A DNA stretch of 64,000 nt from JANPCX01 sp050916095. GTDB taxonomy: Bacteria; Pseudomonadota; Gammaproteobacteria; Burkholderiales; Burkholderiaceae_C. Both the position numbers and the translations under genes were made by a program. The notes under the pieces are model-generated. The model was not told the DNA's origin, ran no database searches, and saw only the letters and a list, made by a program, of their open reading frames with translations. Numbering within the stretch: position 1 is the stretch's first letter; every line of letters begins with the position of its first letter. Shown here one piece after another: positions 8,712 to 17,300 of this stretch. The stretch lies in NCBI GenBank assembly GCA_050916095.1, contig CP050901.1:3720001-3784000 (forward strand), read 5' to 3'.

Positions 8712-10955
8712 TCATGCGGGTTGCAACTCGTCACTCGGCGTGGCGGTTGTAGATGACGTGGGCAGTTGCTGGGCATCGACCTGAGCGGCCAAATTCAACA
8801 AAACTGGCACATCCAGGATGAGAGCCACCTCGCCCGAGCCCAATATCGTGGAACCACCCACGCCGCGCACGCGGCGAAACATGCGCGACAGAGGTTTGAT
8901 GACGGTTTGGTGTTCGCCCAACAAAGCATCGACGACTACCCCGGCGCGCCGCTCGCCCACACGCACCACCACCACACTGGCACGCGGGCTGGACTGGCCG
9001 CCCAGTTTGAACAGTTGACGCAGATGGATCAGTGGCAGTGTCTGACCTCGCAGTTGCATGCGGCCTGTGGCCTGGTCATCCACCGCGAAAGAGTTGGCGG
9101 CAACGGAAAACTGATGTGGGTTGATGCACTCCACCACCATGTCCAGCGGCAACACCAGATGGCTCTCGCCCACACGAACCAAAAATCCATCGATGATGGC
9201 CAGTGTCAGTGGTAACCGAATTTCTACCGTGGTGCCCACGCCCCATTGGCTGTGCAGACAGACCGTGCCTCGCAAGCTTTCTATGTTGCGCTTGACCACA
9301 TCCATGCCCACGCCGCGGCCCGATAGCTTCGTGACGGCTTCTGCTGTGGAGAAGCCTGGTGCAAACACCAACTGCAGAATGTCTTTGTCAGTGAGCGTGT
9401 CTGCACTGCTGACCAAACCACGCTCTAGGGCCTTGGCCAAAATGCGGTCTCGGTTCAAGCCACGGCCGTCGTCTTTGACTTCGATCACCACCATGCCGCA
9501 GTCATGTCGGGCGGACAACAAGAGTTGCCCTGTGGGGGACTTGCCGGCAGCCTCGCGGTCAGCGGGTGATTCAATGCCGTGGTCCAGCGCGTTGCGTACG
9601 ATGTGCATCAAGGGATCGACAATTTTTTCGACCACCGATTTGTCCAGCTCGGCGTCGCTGCCCTGAAGCACCAGATCCACTTGTTTCCCGAGGTCGGAGC
9701 AAACATCGCGCACCACACGGCGAAAGCGCGAAAAAGTCTCGCCTATGGGTACCATGCGCATGGACAAGGCCCCACTGCGAATTTCCTCCACCAGACTGTT
9801 AATTCGCTTGCAGTTTTTTGTCAGTGCAGGGATGCGATGGGTTTGCGCCAAGCTGCTGGAAGTGGCGCCTGCGATGACCAGCTCACCCACCAGGTTGATC
9901 AGTTGATCCAACTTGTCTGCAGACACCCGCACCAGCTTGGCCTCGCTGGCAGCTGGGTCGCGGTGGCGCTGTTGACGCGCAAGCGCTGCATCCACCACGG
10001 CAGGGGTCGTGATTTGTTTGGCCACCAAAATTTCACCCAAAGCCGCTGTTTTCCCCTGCGCCAAGCTGTCGGCTTGCGCCGCCAAGGCTGTATTGAGCTC
10101 GTGCTGGGTCACGGCACCGCTGGCCAGAAGTAAGTCGCCCAAACGTTCCGGTGCGAGGGGCTCGCTCAGCTTGTCGACCAGAGTCGGCGTGAGGCTGGGT
10201 GGCGGGGCCATGGAGAGTTGGCAATCGTTGAGAACAAACTGAAACGCAGACTCCAGCGTCGTTTTGTCTGCTTGGCTCGTGAGGTGAATGTCGAACCCCA
10301 GAAAACACGATTCAGGGTCAAAGGCCACGTAGTCGTCCCAGTCAGCCAGCGCGAGGTCTTTGGCCAGGTGGCTGTGCAGTTTCTGAACGTCGCCCAGGGT
10401 GGACAGGTAGACGAGCATGGCCACAGGGTCAAACCCATCGCGAAAGGTCTCACGCCCAAAGATGATCTGTATCAACCAAACATCATTGGCAGCAGATGAC
10501 CCGGCACCTGGCGGCGCGGGGGCATGGGGAGCCTCCGGTGTTTTTGAAAGCGGCTGACCTTCCATCAAGGCTTGGAGCTTTTGCACCAATACCGACTCCC
10601 GCGTTTCATCTTCGGATGTGGCGTTGCCTCCTTGTTTCGCCAAAAAAAGCAAGTGAGCGATGTGGTCGCGGCAAGCAAACAGCAAGCTGCTCAGTGCGCC
10701 GTCCAAACGCAACGCTCCGCTACGCAATTCGTCGAGAACAGTTTCCACATGGTGAGTGAATCCAACGATGGACTTGAGGCCAAACAACCCTGCCGAACCT
10801 TTGATGGTGTGTGCCGCTCGAAACAGCGCATTGAGCTCCTCCACGTCCAATGGATTGCCTTCGAGCTCCAGCACGCTGTTCTCGATTTGCACCAGCATCT
10901 CATTGGCTTCTTCAAAGAAGATGCCAAGGGCGGCCTCGAAGGGATTGGTGCTCAT
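8712..10955 (-). CDS. cheA: Chemotaxis histidine kinase CheA with MshEN-like insert
   Basis: 747 residues. The ATG at 10955 overlaps the STAS stop as ATGA. P1 carries the phosphoryl-accepting histidine 49 in AAHTIKGSAGLFGL. A P2-like domain lies near 160-250. Residues 271-329 contain two repeats, RLGDLLLASGAVTQHELNTA and LGEILVAKQITTPAVVDAAL, that resemble the MshEN / GspE N-terminal motif known to bind cyclic di-GMP in other proteins. The dimerisation domain, the ATPase (HIVRNALDHGIE, DDGRGL, GRGVGMDVV) and the CheW-like P5 follow. CheA autophosphorylates and passes phosphate to CheY. The insert is unusual for CheA; that it binds a nucleotide is inference. Confidence 0.93.
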   Translation of the reverse strand: MSTNPFEAALGIFFEEANEMLVQIENSVLELEGNPLDVEELNALFRAAHTIKGSAGLFGLKSIVGFTHHVETVLDELRSGALRLDGALSSLLFACRDHIAHLLFLAKQGGNATSEDETRESVLVQKLQALMEGQPLSKTPEAPHAPAPPGAGSSAANDVWLIQIIFGRETFRDGFDPVAMLVYLSTLGDVQKLHSHLAKDLALADWDDYVAFDPESCFLGFDIHLTSQADKTTLESAFQFVLNDCQLSMAPPPSLTPTLVDKLSEPLAPERLGDLLLASGAVTQHELNTALAAQADSLAQGKTAALGEILVAKQITTPAVVDAALARQQRHRDPAASEAKLVRVSADKLDQLINLVGELVIAGATSSSLAQTHRIPALTKNCKRINSLVEEIRSGALSMRMVPIGETFSRFRRVVRDVCSDLGKQVDLVLQGSDAELDKSVVEKIVDPLMHIVRNALDHGIESPADREAAGKSPTGQLLLSARHDCGMVVIEVKDDGRGLNRDRILAKALERGLVSSADTLTDKDILQLVFAPGFSTAEAVTKLSGRGVGMDVVKRNIESLRGTVCLHSQWGVGTTVEIRLPLTLAIIDGFLVRVGESHLVLPLDMVVECINPHQFSVAANSFAVDDQATGRMQLRGQTLPLIHLRQLFKLGGQSSPRASVVVVRVGERRAGVVVDALLGEHQTVIKPLSRMFRRVRGVGGSTILGSGEVALILDVPVLLNLAAQVDAQQLPTSSTTATPSDELQPA

Positions 10956-11263
10956 GGTGGGCTCACACAGTCGGTATCGATGTCGGTCAAAGCGTCCCAA
11001 CGCTGCAGCTGCAAATGAATGGCTTGACTGACCCGCAGCAGCTGCAAACGTCCACGGTTGAGCTGCAAGTAGCGTGCGGTCACCATCAGCAACTGCAAAC
11101 CCGCTGCGTCAATTTCGTTCAGCCGTGCGCAGTCCAGCTTCAGTTCAGGGGTGGCGGAGTTTTGCGTCGCCAAACAGCGTTCAATCTCGGCCTTGACTTT
11201 GGCGACCTGGTAAATCATGAGCTCGTTGCCCAGGTCGATGAGCTCGGTGCTTGGTTTGCTCAT
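10952..11263 (-). CDS. STAS-domain protein in the chemotaxis operon
   Basis: 103 residues forming one STAS domain (anti-sigma-factor-antagonist or MlaB type), with the core LNEIDAAGLQLLMVTARYLQ. In SpoIIAA-type proteins a serine or threonine after the aspartate is phosphorylated; here the sequence is D-A-A-G, so that site is absent and phospho-switching is unlikely. It overlaps cheY upstream and cheA downstream by 4 bp each (ATGA), so stoichiometric coupled translation is expected. Small STAS proteins in this position are known in betaproteobacterial chemotaxis operons, but their exact job is not established. Confidence 0.85.
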   Translation of the reverse strand: MSKPSTELIDLGNELMIYQVAKVKAEIERCLATQNSATPELKLDCARLNEIDAAGLQLLMVTARYLQLNRGRLQLLRVSQAIHLQLQRWDALTDIDTDCVSPP

Positions 11264-11628
11264 GGCTGCACCAATTGTTTGACGACAGCCAAAATTTGTG
11301 GCGGATCAAAGGGCTTGACCATCCATGCTTTGGCACCGCTGGCTTTGCCTTGCTGCACTTTGGCCTGAGCCGACTCGGTGGTGAGCATGACCACAGGCGT
11401 GAACTTGTAGTCGGGCATGGCCTTGACCGCTTTGAGGAACTCGAACCCATCCATCACTGGCATGTTGATGTCGCTGATGATGAGGTGGGCACGTTTCGTG
11501 GCCAGTTTGGCCAAACCATCTTTGCCGTCTTGGGCCTCAACAACGTCGTAGCCAGCACTGCGAAGAATGATGCTCACCACTTGGCGAAAGCTCGCGGAGT
11601 CGTCAACGATCAGAATTGTTTTTGGCAT
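11260..11628 (-). CDS. cheY: CheY-type single-domain response regulator
   Basis: 122 residues, a bare receiver domain. The acidic pair is in ILIVDDSASFR, the phosphoacceptor aspartate in LIISDINMP, the switch threonine in VVMLTTES and the conserved lysine in MVKPFDP. Phosphorylated by CheA, it would bind a motor or other target. It overlaps the STAS gene by 4 bp. MPVMDGFEFLKAVK is typical of PilH- or CheY-like proteins of non-flagellar arrays too, so control of twitching or another output rather than a flagellar motor cannot be excluded; no flagellar or pilus genes are in the window. Confidence 0.92.
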   Translation of the reverse strand: MPKTILIVDDSASFRQVVSIILRSAGYDVVEAQDGKDGLAKLATKRAHLIISDINMPVMDGFEFLKAVKAMPDYKFTPVVMLTTESAQAKVQQGKASGAKAWMVKPFDPPQILAVVKQLVQP

Positions 11629-11659
11629 TTCAATGTCCTACTTGGGGTTTCGCTGGGAG

Positions 11660-12754
11660 TTAAAACACAACGAGCTTTGGCGCAGCCGCATCCGGCTTGG
11701 TTGGCGAGCCCTCATGCGCCTGGTGCTCTTCAACCATGGTGTAGCTGGAGGCCAAGCGGCCCAACCACTGCGCAGCACTGGGCAGCTCCTCGGGCGGCGC
11801 TTGCGCTTGGGCCTGCAGGCGGCGCAGGTCTTCGCTGACGACCGCCAGCACTTGGCTCATTCGGTCTTGGTATTGGAAGGACACCAGCATCGAGACAATG
11901 TCGGCCTGAATACTCAGTCCGCGCTGGCGAAGTGACTCGGCCTCTTGCTGAAGCTGCAACAAGCCGTCTTGCATGCGCTGAGTGACGCCTTGAATGCGCT
12001 GCTCCGAGCTTTGTACCTCGTTGCTGTCGTCCAGGCTGATGCGCTGCGCCTCCTCCAAGGTGCGTTCGATCACGTGCAGCACTTGGTCGATGCGGTCAAT
12101 GATGCGTCGGCCGGTTTCCGCTGATTTGGTTGAAAGTGCGCGCACCTCGCCTGCAACGACTGCGAATCCACGTCCGTGCTCCCCAGCTCGCGCAGCTTCA
12201 ATGGCGGCATTGAGTGCGAGCAAATTGGTTTGACCAGCGATCTGCCCCACTTCATCGGCCATAGCACGCAACTCACCGGTGGTGCCGGCCAAGAGCTTGA
12301 CGCCCTCCAACAAAGAGGACTTGCTGTCCAAAATTCGTCGCAATCCCTGGGTCACCGGCTGAAGTTCTGCTTCGCAATGCGCCAACAAGTCAGTCGAAAC
12401 TGATGCGGTTGGAGCTCCATCTTGATGTGGTTTCAGTCCAACCTCTCCAAGGGCGGTGATCACATGGTTAAAGCGCTGTAGAAGTTGTTGGGTGGCACTT
12501 CCAGCTTGGGCGTCGGCCGTGGTGAGGTGGTGCTCCCACACCGGTGCCACGTCAGCCAGAAAGTTTTGCCAACCCGAAAGGATGCCAAGGCGAGCCGCGC
12601 GCTCGCGGCGACGCTGCCGTACCGTTCGCCAAATCTGCCAAACAAGCAGCCCCGCCATCAGCACCACCAAAACCGGCGCCCAAGCAGGCCGCCACCATGC
12701 CGCAGCGACACACAGCACGGCCACTGGCAGTAGCAGTCGTTGGTCTTGCGTCAT
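11660..12754 (-). CDS. Short membrane MCP-like signalling protein
   Basis: 364 residues. The ATG at 12754 lies just after GGGAAGAA. Two closely spaced hydrophobic segments near residues 8-40 (LLLPVAVLCVAAAWW and LVVLMAGLLVWQIW) leave almost no periplasmic loop, so it probably senses something in the membrane or cytoplasm, or relays another receptor. The signalling hairpin reads IAGQTNLLALNAAIEAARAG, then HGRGFAVVAGEVRALS. The tail FQYQDRMSQVLAVV, late after the hairpin, is typical of short MCP-like proteins encoded beside cheY. It is probably the first gene of the operon ending at cheR. Confidence 0.85.
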   Translation of the reverse strand: MTQDQRLLLPVAVLCVAAAWWRPAWAPVLVVLMAGLLVWQIWRTVRQRRRERAARLGILSGWQNFLADVAPVWEHHLTTADAQAGSATQQLLQRFNHVITALGEVGLKPHQDGAPTASVSTDLLAHCEAELQPVTQGLRRILDSKSSLLEGVKLLAGTTGELRAMADEVGQIAGQTNLLALNAAIEAARAGEHGRGFAVVAGEVRALSTKSAETGRRIIDRIDQVLHVIERTLEEAQRISLDDSNEVQSSEQRIQGVTQRMQDGLLQLQQEAESLRQRGLSIQADIVSMLVSFQYQDRMSQVLAVVSEDLRRLQAQAQAPPEELPSAAQWLGRLASSYTMVEEHQAHEGSPTKPDAAAPKLVVF

Positions 12755-13077
12755 TTCTTCCCAATCATCCAAAATAAACCCCCAAAACACCCGTTACATA
12801 TGCGGATGTTAATCGTATTGGATGTTTTGGATTTATCGAATAGCGTGGTTTTATGCCGGTAGTTCTGTCGCGAAGCGACGGACGCGGTCACAACCAGCGC
12901 GCGTGCATCACCGGGGATGCGCTCATGAGGCGGTGCGTGGGCGAGTCGGGGTGGCCGGGACGGCGGCAGCCAAGGCCGGTCGGCGTCGGCATCGGCGAGG
13001 AGAAGGGGACGCATCCGGCCGTCGAGGCGCTGCCGCATGGGTGCGTGCCCAGTTAACCATGCGGGCTGGCCGAAAGC
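12755..13077. other. Gene-free stretch between the MCP-like gene and the hybrid kinase
   Basis: 323 bases. Next to the MCP-like gene it is A+T rich (about 12780-12855) and probably carries that operon's promoter; I found no convincing sigma-70 or sigma-28 hexamers. The remainder (about 12880-13040) is strongly G+C rich with short GGCGTCGGCATCGG-like runs and no coding signal on either strand that I trust. It may be a decayed gene end or simply a leader. Confidence 0.4.
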
Positions 13078-15150
13078 TCACGCCAAACGATCAAGCTCCG
13101 CCAGCAGCAATTTCATGGAAACCGGCTTGGTGAGGTAGTCGTCGAACCCGGCGGCTTTGGCTTCTTGAATTTGCTGAGGCATGGCATTGGCAGATACGGC
13201 AATGCACCGAACTGCTTGCAAGGAAGGCACCTGACGCAGCTGTTTGATCACCTGCAAGCCGTGCAGGTCGGGCAGCATCATGTCGATAAGGATGAGGTCG
13301 GGCTTTTGGCGCAGCGCAGCGGCAATTCCGCTTTGACCATCCACCGCCATCTCCAGCGCAATGCCCGGGCGCAGCCCAACATAGCCCTGAAGCAATGAAC
13401 GGTTGACGGCGTTGTCTTCGATATAGAGAACACGGCTCCAATGCGGCTCTGCAGGTGGGGCAATGGTGTTCGTCCTTCCCGTGGTCGGCCTCTCGTCCGC
13501 CGCTTCATCACCCTGGGCGTATGACCGCCAATGGCTGGGCGGATGCGTCAATTTGAGCACCATGCAAAACTCGGAGCCCACACGCAGCTGGCTCGACACA
13601 GCAACTGTCCCTCCCATCAACTCGACCAAATGTTGCGTGATGGCCAGCCCAATGCCGGTGCCTTCGATCGTCGAATGTTCTTTGCCTAAACGATTGAAGG
13701 GCTGAAACAGCTGCGCCAACTGCTGGGCATTCATGCCTAAGCCCGTGTCTTTCACAACCAATCGCACGTCAGCATCGTTGGAGCGCGTCAGGTTGATGAA
13801 CACCTTGCCGTGAGGACGGTTGTACTTGATGGCATTGGTGAGCAGATTCAGCACCACTTGTCGCAGGCGAGTGGCGTCCCCATGGACCCACACATCGCCA
13901 ACGCCTTCGGCCTGCTGCGCCCACTCCAAGGTCACTTCCCGTGCCTGGGCTTGGGGCATCGCAAAACGAATGGCTTGACGCACTTCGTCGGTCAAATTCA
14001 CGGCGGTGACTTGCAAGCGCAGCGCACCTGTTTCGATGCGAGACACATCCAGCAAGTCGTTGATGAGTGCCAGCAGATGACCGCCGGCACTGCGTATGCG
14101 CTCGACCCGTTTGCGATGGGATGGGGGAAGTGCGGGGGCTCTGTCGGCTTCCAAAATCTCAGCAAAGCCCAAGATGGCATTCAAAGGCGTGCGCAGTTCA
14201 TGGCTCATATGGGCCAAGAACTCACTTTTTGCAAAGTTGGCTTGTTGCGCCATGGCTGCAGCCGTGCGGGCGTTTTCCGATTCACGTTGTTCTGTGACGT
14301 CATGCACCACAAGAACCGTGGAGACCGCAGTTCCCGCTGAATCGCGCTGCAAACTGTGTTGCCCGAGCAGGTAGCGGACCGAGCCGTCAGGACGCACAAC
14401 ACGAAATGAGCGCAGTTTCGTGCGCTCTCCCGCCAAGAGACGCCGCGTGTTGATTTCAGCGGCTTTGCGATCATCCGGGTGAAAGACCATGAGCCATTCG
14501 CTGCGTGGGTAGCCCTGAAGCGAATGAGGCCGAGCCAGTATCGCGCAGAGGTTCTCATTGAAATAGGCCATGTCGCTGGCCAGGTCCAGCCTGGCGACAC
14601 CCAGACCAGCGACAGAAAGCGCCATGTCCAGGCTGGCGGAGACATCACGCAGCTGCCGGGTCGTGGCCAATTTTTCAGCTTCGGCCTGTTTGCTGCGTGT
14701 GATGTCTTGTATTGCCCCCCAAAGGCGGTTGATGCCGCCCATGCTGTCGCGCTGTGCCCGTCCGACAGAACGTACCCAACGGCTTTCCCCGTCAGCGGTC
14801 ACGATCTCCAGCTCCAAATCCCAAGGCTCGCCATACAGGCGGCAGCGCTCCAAAACGTCGCGGGCTTGTGCCCTCGATGCGGGAACGACAAAGTCCAACG
14901 CACTTTCCATCTCCGGGGTGTACCCCTCGGGCACACCAAAAAGAGCCGCCACCTCGTCCGACCATTGGACAGCCATGGAAGGCAAATCCATGGTCCAGCC
15001 GCCCAAACCAGCCATTCGACCAGCCATGCGCAGCAGGGAGTCTTGGGCCGTTTCGGCCGATGTGTTGGCGGCAGAGGGTTGGGGAGGCAATGAAAAATTC
15101 AAATCAAAATCCGTGGTTGAGCATGCGCATGTTGTCGGCCAATTCGACAC
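13078..15150 (-). CDS. Hybrid sensor histidine kinase (PAS-PAS-HisKA-HATPase-REC)
   Basis: 690 residues without a transmembrane segment. It has two PAS/PAC units (about 40-155 and 170-290), a dimerisation helix with the phosphohistidine 317 in MSHELRTPLNAILGF, an ATPase with NLLTNAIKYNR and DTGLGM and GTGIGLAIT motifs, and a C-terminal receiver with LILIDMMLPD. It probably senses a cytoplasmic or membrane-derived signal and relays phosphate through its own receiver. The GTG at 15150 is the only start after an in-frame TGA 12 bases upstream, but it lacks a good ribosome-binding site. A histidine phosphotransferase partner is not visible nearby, unless the P1 domain of the adjacent CheA serves. 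Confidence 0.9.
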   Translation of the reverse strand: MSNWPTTCACSTTDFDLNFSLPPQPSAANTSAETAQDSLLRMAGRMAGLGGWTMDLPSMAVQWSDEVAALFGVPEGYTPEMESALDFVVPASRAQARDVLERCRLYGEPWDLELEIVTADGESRWVRSVGRAQRDSMGGINRLWGAIQDITRSKQAEAEKLATTRQLRDVSASLDMALSVAGLGVARLDLASDMAYFNENLCAILARPHSLQGYPRSEWLMVFHPDDRKAAEINTRRLLAGERTKLRSFRVVRPDGSVRYLLGQHSLQRDSAGTAVSTVLVVHDVTEQRESENARTAAAMAQQANFAKSEFLAHMSHELRTPLNAILGFAEILEADRAPALPPSHRKRVERIRSAGGHLLALINDLLDVSRIETGALRLQVTAVNLTDEVRQAIRFAMPQAQAREVTLEWAQQAEGVGDVWVHGDATRLRQVVLNLLTNAIKYNRPHGKVFINLTRSNDADVRLVVKDTGLGMNAQQLAQLFQPFNRLGKEHSTIEGTGIGLAITQHLVELMGGTVAVSSQLRVGSEFCMVLKLTHPPSHWRSYAQGDEAADERPTTGRTNTIAPPAEPHWSRVLYIEDNAVNRSLLQGYVGLRPGIALEMAVDGQSGIAAALRQKPDLILIDMMLPDLHGLQVIKQLRQVPSLQAVRCIAVSANAMPQQIQEAKAAGFDDYLTKPVSMKLLLAELDRLA

Positions 15151-15492
15151 GAAGCTGAGTCAAACACAGGCAAGGAACACGCAAAAACATCCATAACTCA
15201 CAATATACGCGCAGTTGGTTCCGGTTCAGCGTGATTCCTTGGCATCTTCCGCCTCGGGCAAGATCACCGCCCCGGATTGCAGGGGCTCAACACACCCTTG
15301 CCGCGCCGATCCAGCAAATTCAAACGTGGCCGGGCCGCTTACCGACGTCGAACTCCAGCAGAGGGAGGAACGTTCCGCGCAGTGCGCAGCGCCGAGGCCC
15401 AACTGGCTTTATGCGTCGGACAACATGACATGATCGCGCCATCGCCATTCGTGGCACAGGCGGACCCGACGTCCGCGACCCGAAAGGCGCAC
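15151..15492. other. Intergenic region between divergent kinase and protease genes
   Basis: 342 bases. A TATATT-containing A+T-rich patch near 15195-15210 is a plausible promoter area for the kinase. In-frame upstream extension of the protease frame to 15277 exists but gives an Arg/Ala-rich sequence without homology-like features, so I treat it as non-coding. No repeat or RNA structure is evident. Confidence 0.4.
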
Positions 15493-16239
15493 ATGATCGA
15501 ACCCCTGCTGCTCAGCACCACACGCATCTCCACGTTTGACGGCGACAAGGCACTCACAGTCGCCAGCGGCTTCTTCTTTGAACGAGATCAGCATTTGTTC
15601 TTGGTCACGAGCCGCCACGTGGTCATCGACGAACCCAGCCACCACCACCCCAACCGCCTGGAAATCGACTTTCACACCGACGAGGTCAACCTCACCCAGT
15701 TCACCGTGCTGTCGGTGATGCTCTACCAAGATGGGAAAAGTGTGTGGCGACAGGGCAGTGACTCCGGCGGTGAAATCGATGTGGCGGTGGTCGAATTGGA
15801 CCGCAGCGCATTGCCGCCATCGGTGATGCTGAGGTGTTTCACACCGGCCCATTTGCAGCGCCGTTTGGGCGAGGTGGAGGTGGGGCACTCGGCCTTGGTG
15901 GTCGGTTTCCCCTTGGGGTTCTATGACACCCTGCACCACCTGCCCGTGGTGCGACAAGCCGTGATTGCGTCGGCCTTTGGCGTGCGTTTTCAAGGCCAGG
16001 GTTATTTTCTGACCGACGCCCGCACCCACCGTGGCACCAGTGGCGCGCCCGTGGTGATGCGCAATGAATCGAGCGACGCCCTATTGCCTTGGACCTTATT
16101 AGGCGTGCACAGCTCGCGGGTTGACATGGGCACACGCGACTTGAAGTTGGACGAGTCCCTGGGTTTGAACTGCGCTTGGTACGCCGATATCTTGATGACG
16201 CTGACAGCGGCGCGCGTAGAAGTTGTTGCTGCCTGCTGA
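15493..16239 (+). CDS. Trypsin-like serine peptidase
   Basis: 248 residues. The start at 15493 has AAAGG six bases upstream; two earlier in-frame ATGs lack a site and add unlikely sequence. The chymotrypsin-type triad is visible: histidine 42 in LVTSRHVV, aspartate 96 in GGEIDVAVVELD and serine 183 in HRGTSGAPVV. There is no signal peptide, so the enzyme appears cytoplasmic. Related proteins are annotated as trypsin-like peptidase-domain or serine protease of unknown role. It stands alone, divergent from the kinase, and is followed directly by a dispersed repeat and a MITE. Its substrate cannot be inferred. Confidence 0.8.
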   Translation: MIEPLLLSTTRISTFDGDKALTVASGFFFERDQHLFLVTSRHVVIDEPSHHHPNRLEIDFHTDEVNLTQFTVLSVMLYQDGKSVWRQGSDSGGEIDVAVVELDRSALPPSVMLRCFTPAHLQRRLGEVEVGHSALVVGFPLGFYDTLHHLPVVRQAVIASAFGVRFQGQGYFLTDARTHRGTSGAPVVMRNESSDALLPWTLLGVHSSRVDMGTRDLKLDESLGLNCAWYADILMTLTAARVEVVAAC

Positions 16240-16304
16240 GCAACGACACGCTGCAGCGACCGAAGACCGGCAGATGATTGAGCCTTCCGTGAAACCCGCC
16301 CCAC

Positions 16305-16378
16305 ACCGTTCGGGCTGAGCCTGTCGAAGCCAGCGCGTGCCTCGATGCAGGCCCTTCGACGGGCTCAGGGCGAACGGG
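16305..16378. repeat. Dispersed palindromic repeat, copy 1 (with nested MITE at its tail)
   Basis: Begins ACCGTTCGGGCTGAGCC and ends GGGCTCAGGGCGAACGGG, so the outer arms are complementary. Inner CTGTCGAAG and CCCTTCGAC blocks are shared with the other copies at 19944, 24532, 25821, 27593, 41752, 48053 and 59736. The bases after it match those after the 48053 copy (GAGGTTGTCG) once the MITE is removed. Confidence 0.85.
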
Positions 16379-16544
16379 CTAGTGTGGTGTTTCACTCTTG
16401 ATGGAACAAATAAAAACGATGCGTTTTGGGTCAGGGCAAGGCGCAAACCACAGCGATACCCAGTGGTATCGCGCGGATTTGCAACGCGGCCATGGCCCAA
16501 AAGGCGCGTTTTTATGTTCCAGATAGAGTGAAACACCACACTAG
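16379..16544. mobile_element. 158-bp palindromic MITE flanked by CTAG duplication
   Basis: The element (16383-16540) begins TGTGGTGTTTCACTC and ends with its exact complement GAGTGAAACACCACA, and is flanked on both sides by CTAG (16379-16382, 16541-16544). The two halves are complementary over almost their whole length, meeting at GCGATACC-CAGT-GGTATCGC, so a single strand could fold into one long hairpin. It encodes nothing. The ends do not match the 1630-bp IS in this window, so its transposase must come from elsewhere. A 4-bp CTAG duplication is compatible with IS5-like elements, but the parent is unknown. Confidence 0.82.
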
Positions 16545-16578
16545 AGGTTGTCGTTGCAATGTGTAGAGATCAACAGGT

Positions 16579-17295
16579 CTAACCGCGCCTGACCTCATCA
16601 CGCTCAATCCGCCCGTCCACCAACTCAATCACCCGGTCGCAGCGCTCAGCCAAACGAGGGTCGTGGGTGACGATCAAGAACGATGTCTGCAGTTCAGCAT
16701 GCATGCGCCGCATCAGGGCGAATACTTCGTCTGATGAGGCGCGGTCCAAGTTGCCTGTGGGTTCATCGGCCAGCACCAGTGGCGGCTGCAACACCAAGGC
16801 GCGTGCCATGGCCACCCGTTGTTGCATGCCACCGGAGAGTTCACCCGGTTTTTTGGACAGAGCATTTTCCAAGCCCACGGCCTTCAACACCGCGTGCGCA
16901 CGCTCAAGGGCTGGGGGGCTCACCCAGCCTTCACGCATCAAACTCGGCAGGGTCACGTTCTCCAAAGCCGTGAAGGCTGGCAACAGGTGGTGAAACTGAA
17001 ATACAAAACCCAGGGCCTGGCCACGCCGCTGCGTGAGTAACGCATCCGACAAGCCCGTGACCTCTTCGCCCAGCAGCCGGTAGCTGCCGCTGCTGGCGCG
17101 CTCCAGCAACCCCAGCACATTGAGCAAGGTGCTCTTGCCTGAACCCGATGGGCCGATCAGCGCCACGAACTCACCACGGTTGATTTGCAGTGACAGACCG
17201 TGCAACACCTCTGCTTCGTTGGGCAGTCCCACGTTGTAGCTTTTGCGGATGTCGCTCAGCACCAGCAAGGGCGACAGGGTGTCGGTCGTGGCCAT
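16579..17295 (-). CDS. ABC transporter ATP-binding protein (LolD/MacB type)
   Basis: 238 residues. The ATG at 17295 follows GTGAGGCGC and lies 5 bp after the permease stop. Walker A GPSGSGKST, signature LSGGMQQR and Walker B LVLADEPTGNLD are intact, and the N-terminus (VLHGLSLQINRGEFVALIGP) is typical of the LolD/MacB/FtsE group. It would power the FtsX-like permease encoded next to it. Together with the periplasmic adaptor at 18543 it forms a three-gene tripartite exporter or lipid/lipoprotein translocation system. Confidence 0.93.
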   Translation of the reverse strand: MATTDTLSPLLVLSDIRKSYNVGLPNEAEVLHGLSLQINRGEFVALIGPSGSGKSTLLNVLGLLERASSGSYRLLGEEVTGLSDALLTQRRGQALGFVFQFHHLLPAFTALENVTLPSLMREGWVSPPALERAHAVLKAVGLENALSKKPGELSGGMQQRVAMARALVLQPPLVLADEPTGNLDRASSDEVFALMRRMHAELQTSFLIVTHDPRLAERCDRVIELVDGRIERDEVRRG

Positions 17296-17300
17296 GCGCC

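Noticed and set aside
12755..12860. Sigma-28 flagellar promoter upstream of the MCP-like gene
   Set aside because: A TAAA followed at about 15 bases by ACGATTAA matches only half of the GCCGATAA consensus. Too weak to call, and no flagellar genes are in the window.
12820..13060. Short open frames in the G+C-rich gap before the hybrid kinase
   Set aside because: Overlapping frames on both strands are Arg/Gly/Pro rich with no start signals or family features.
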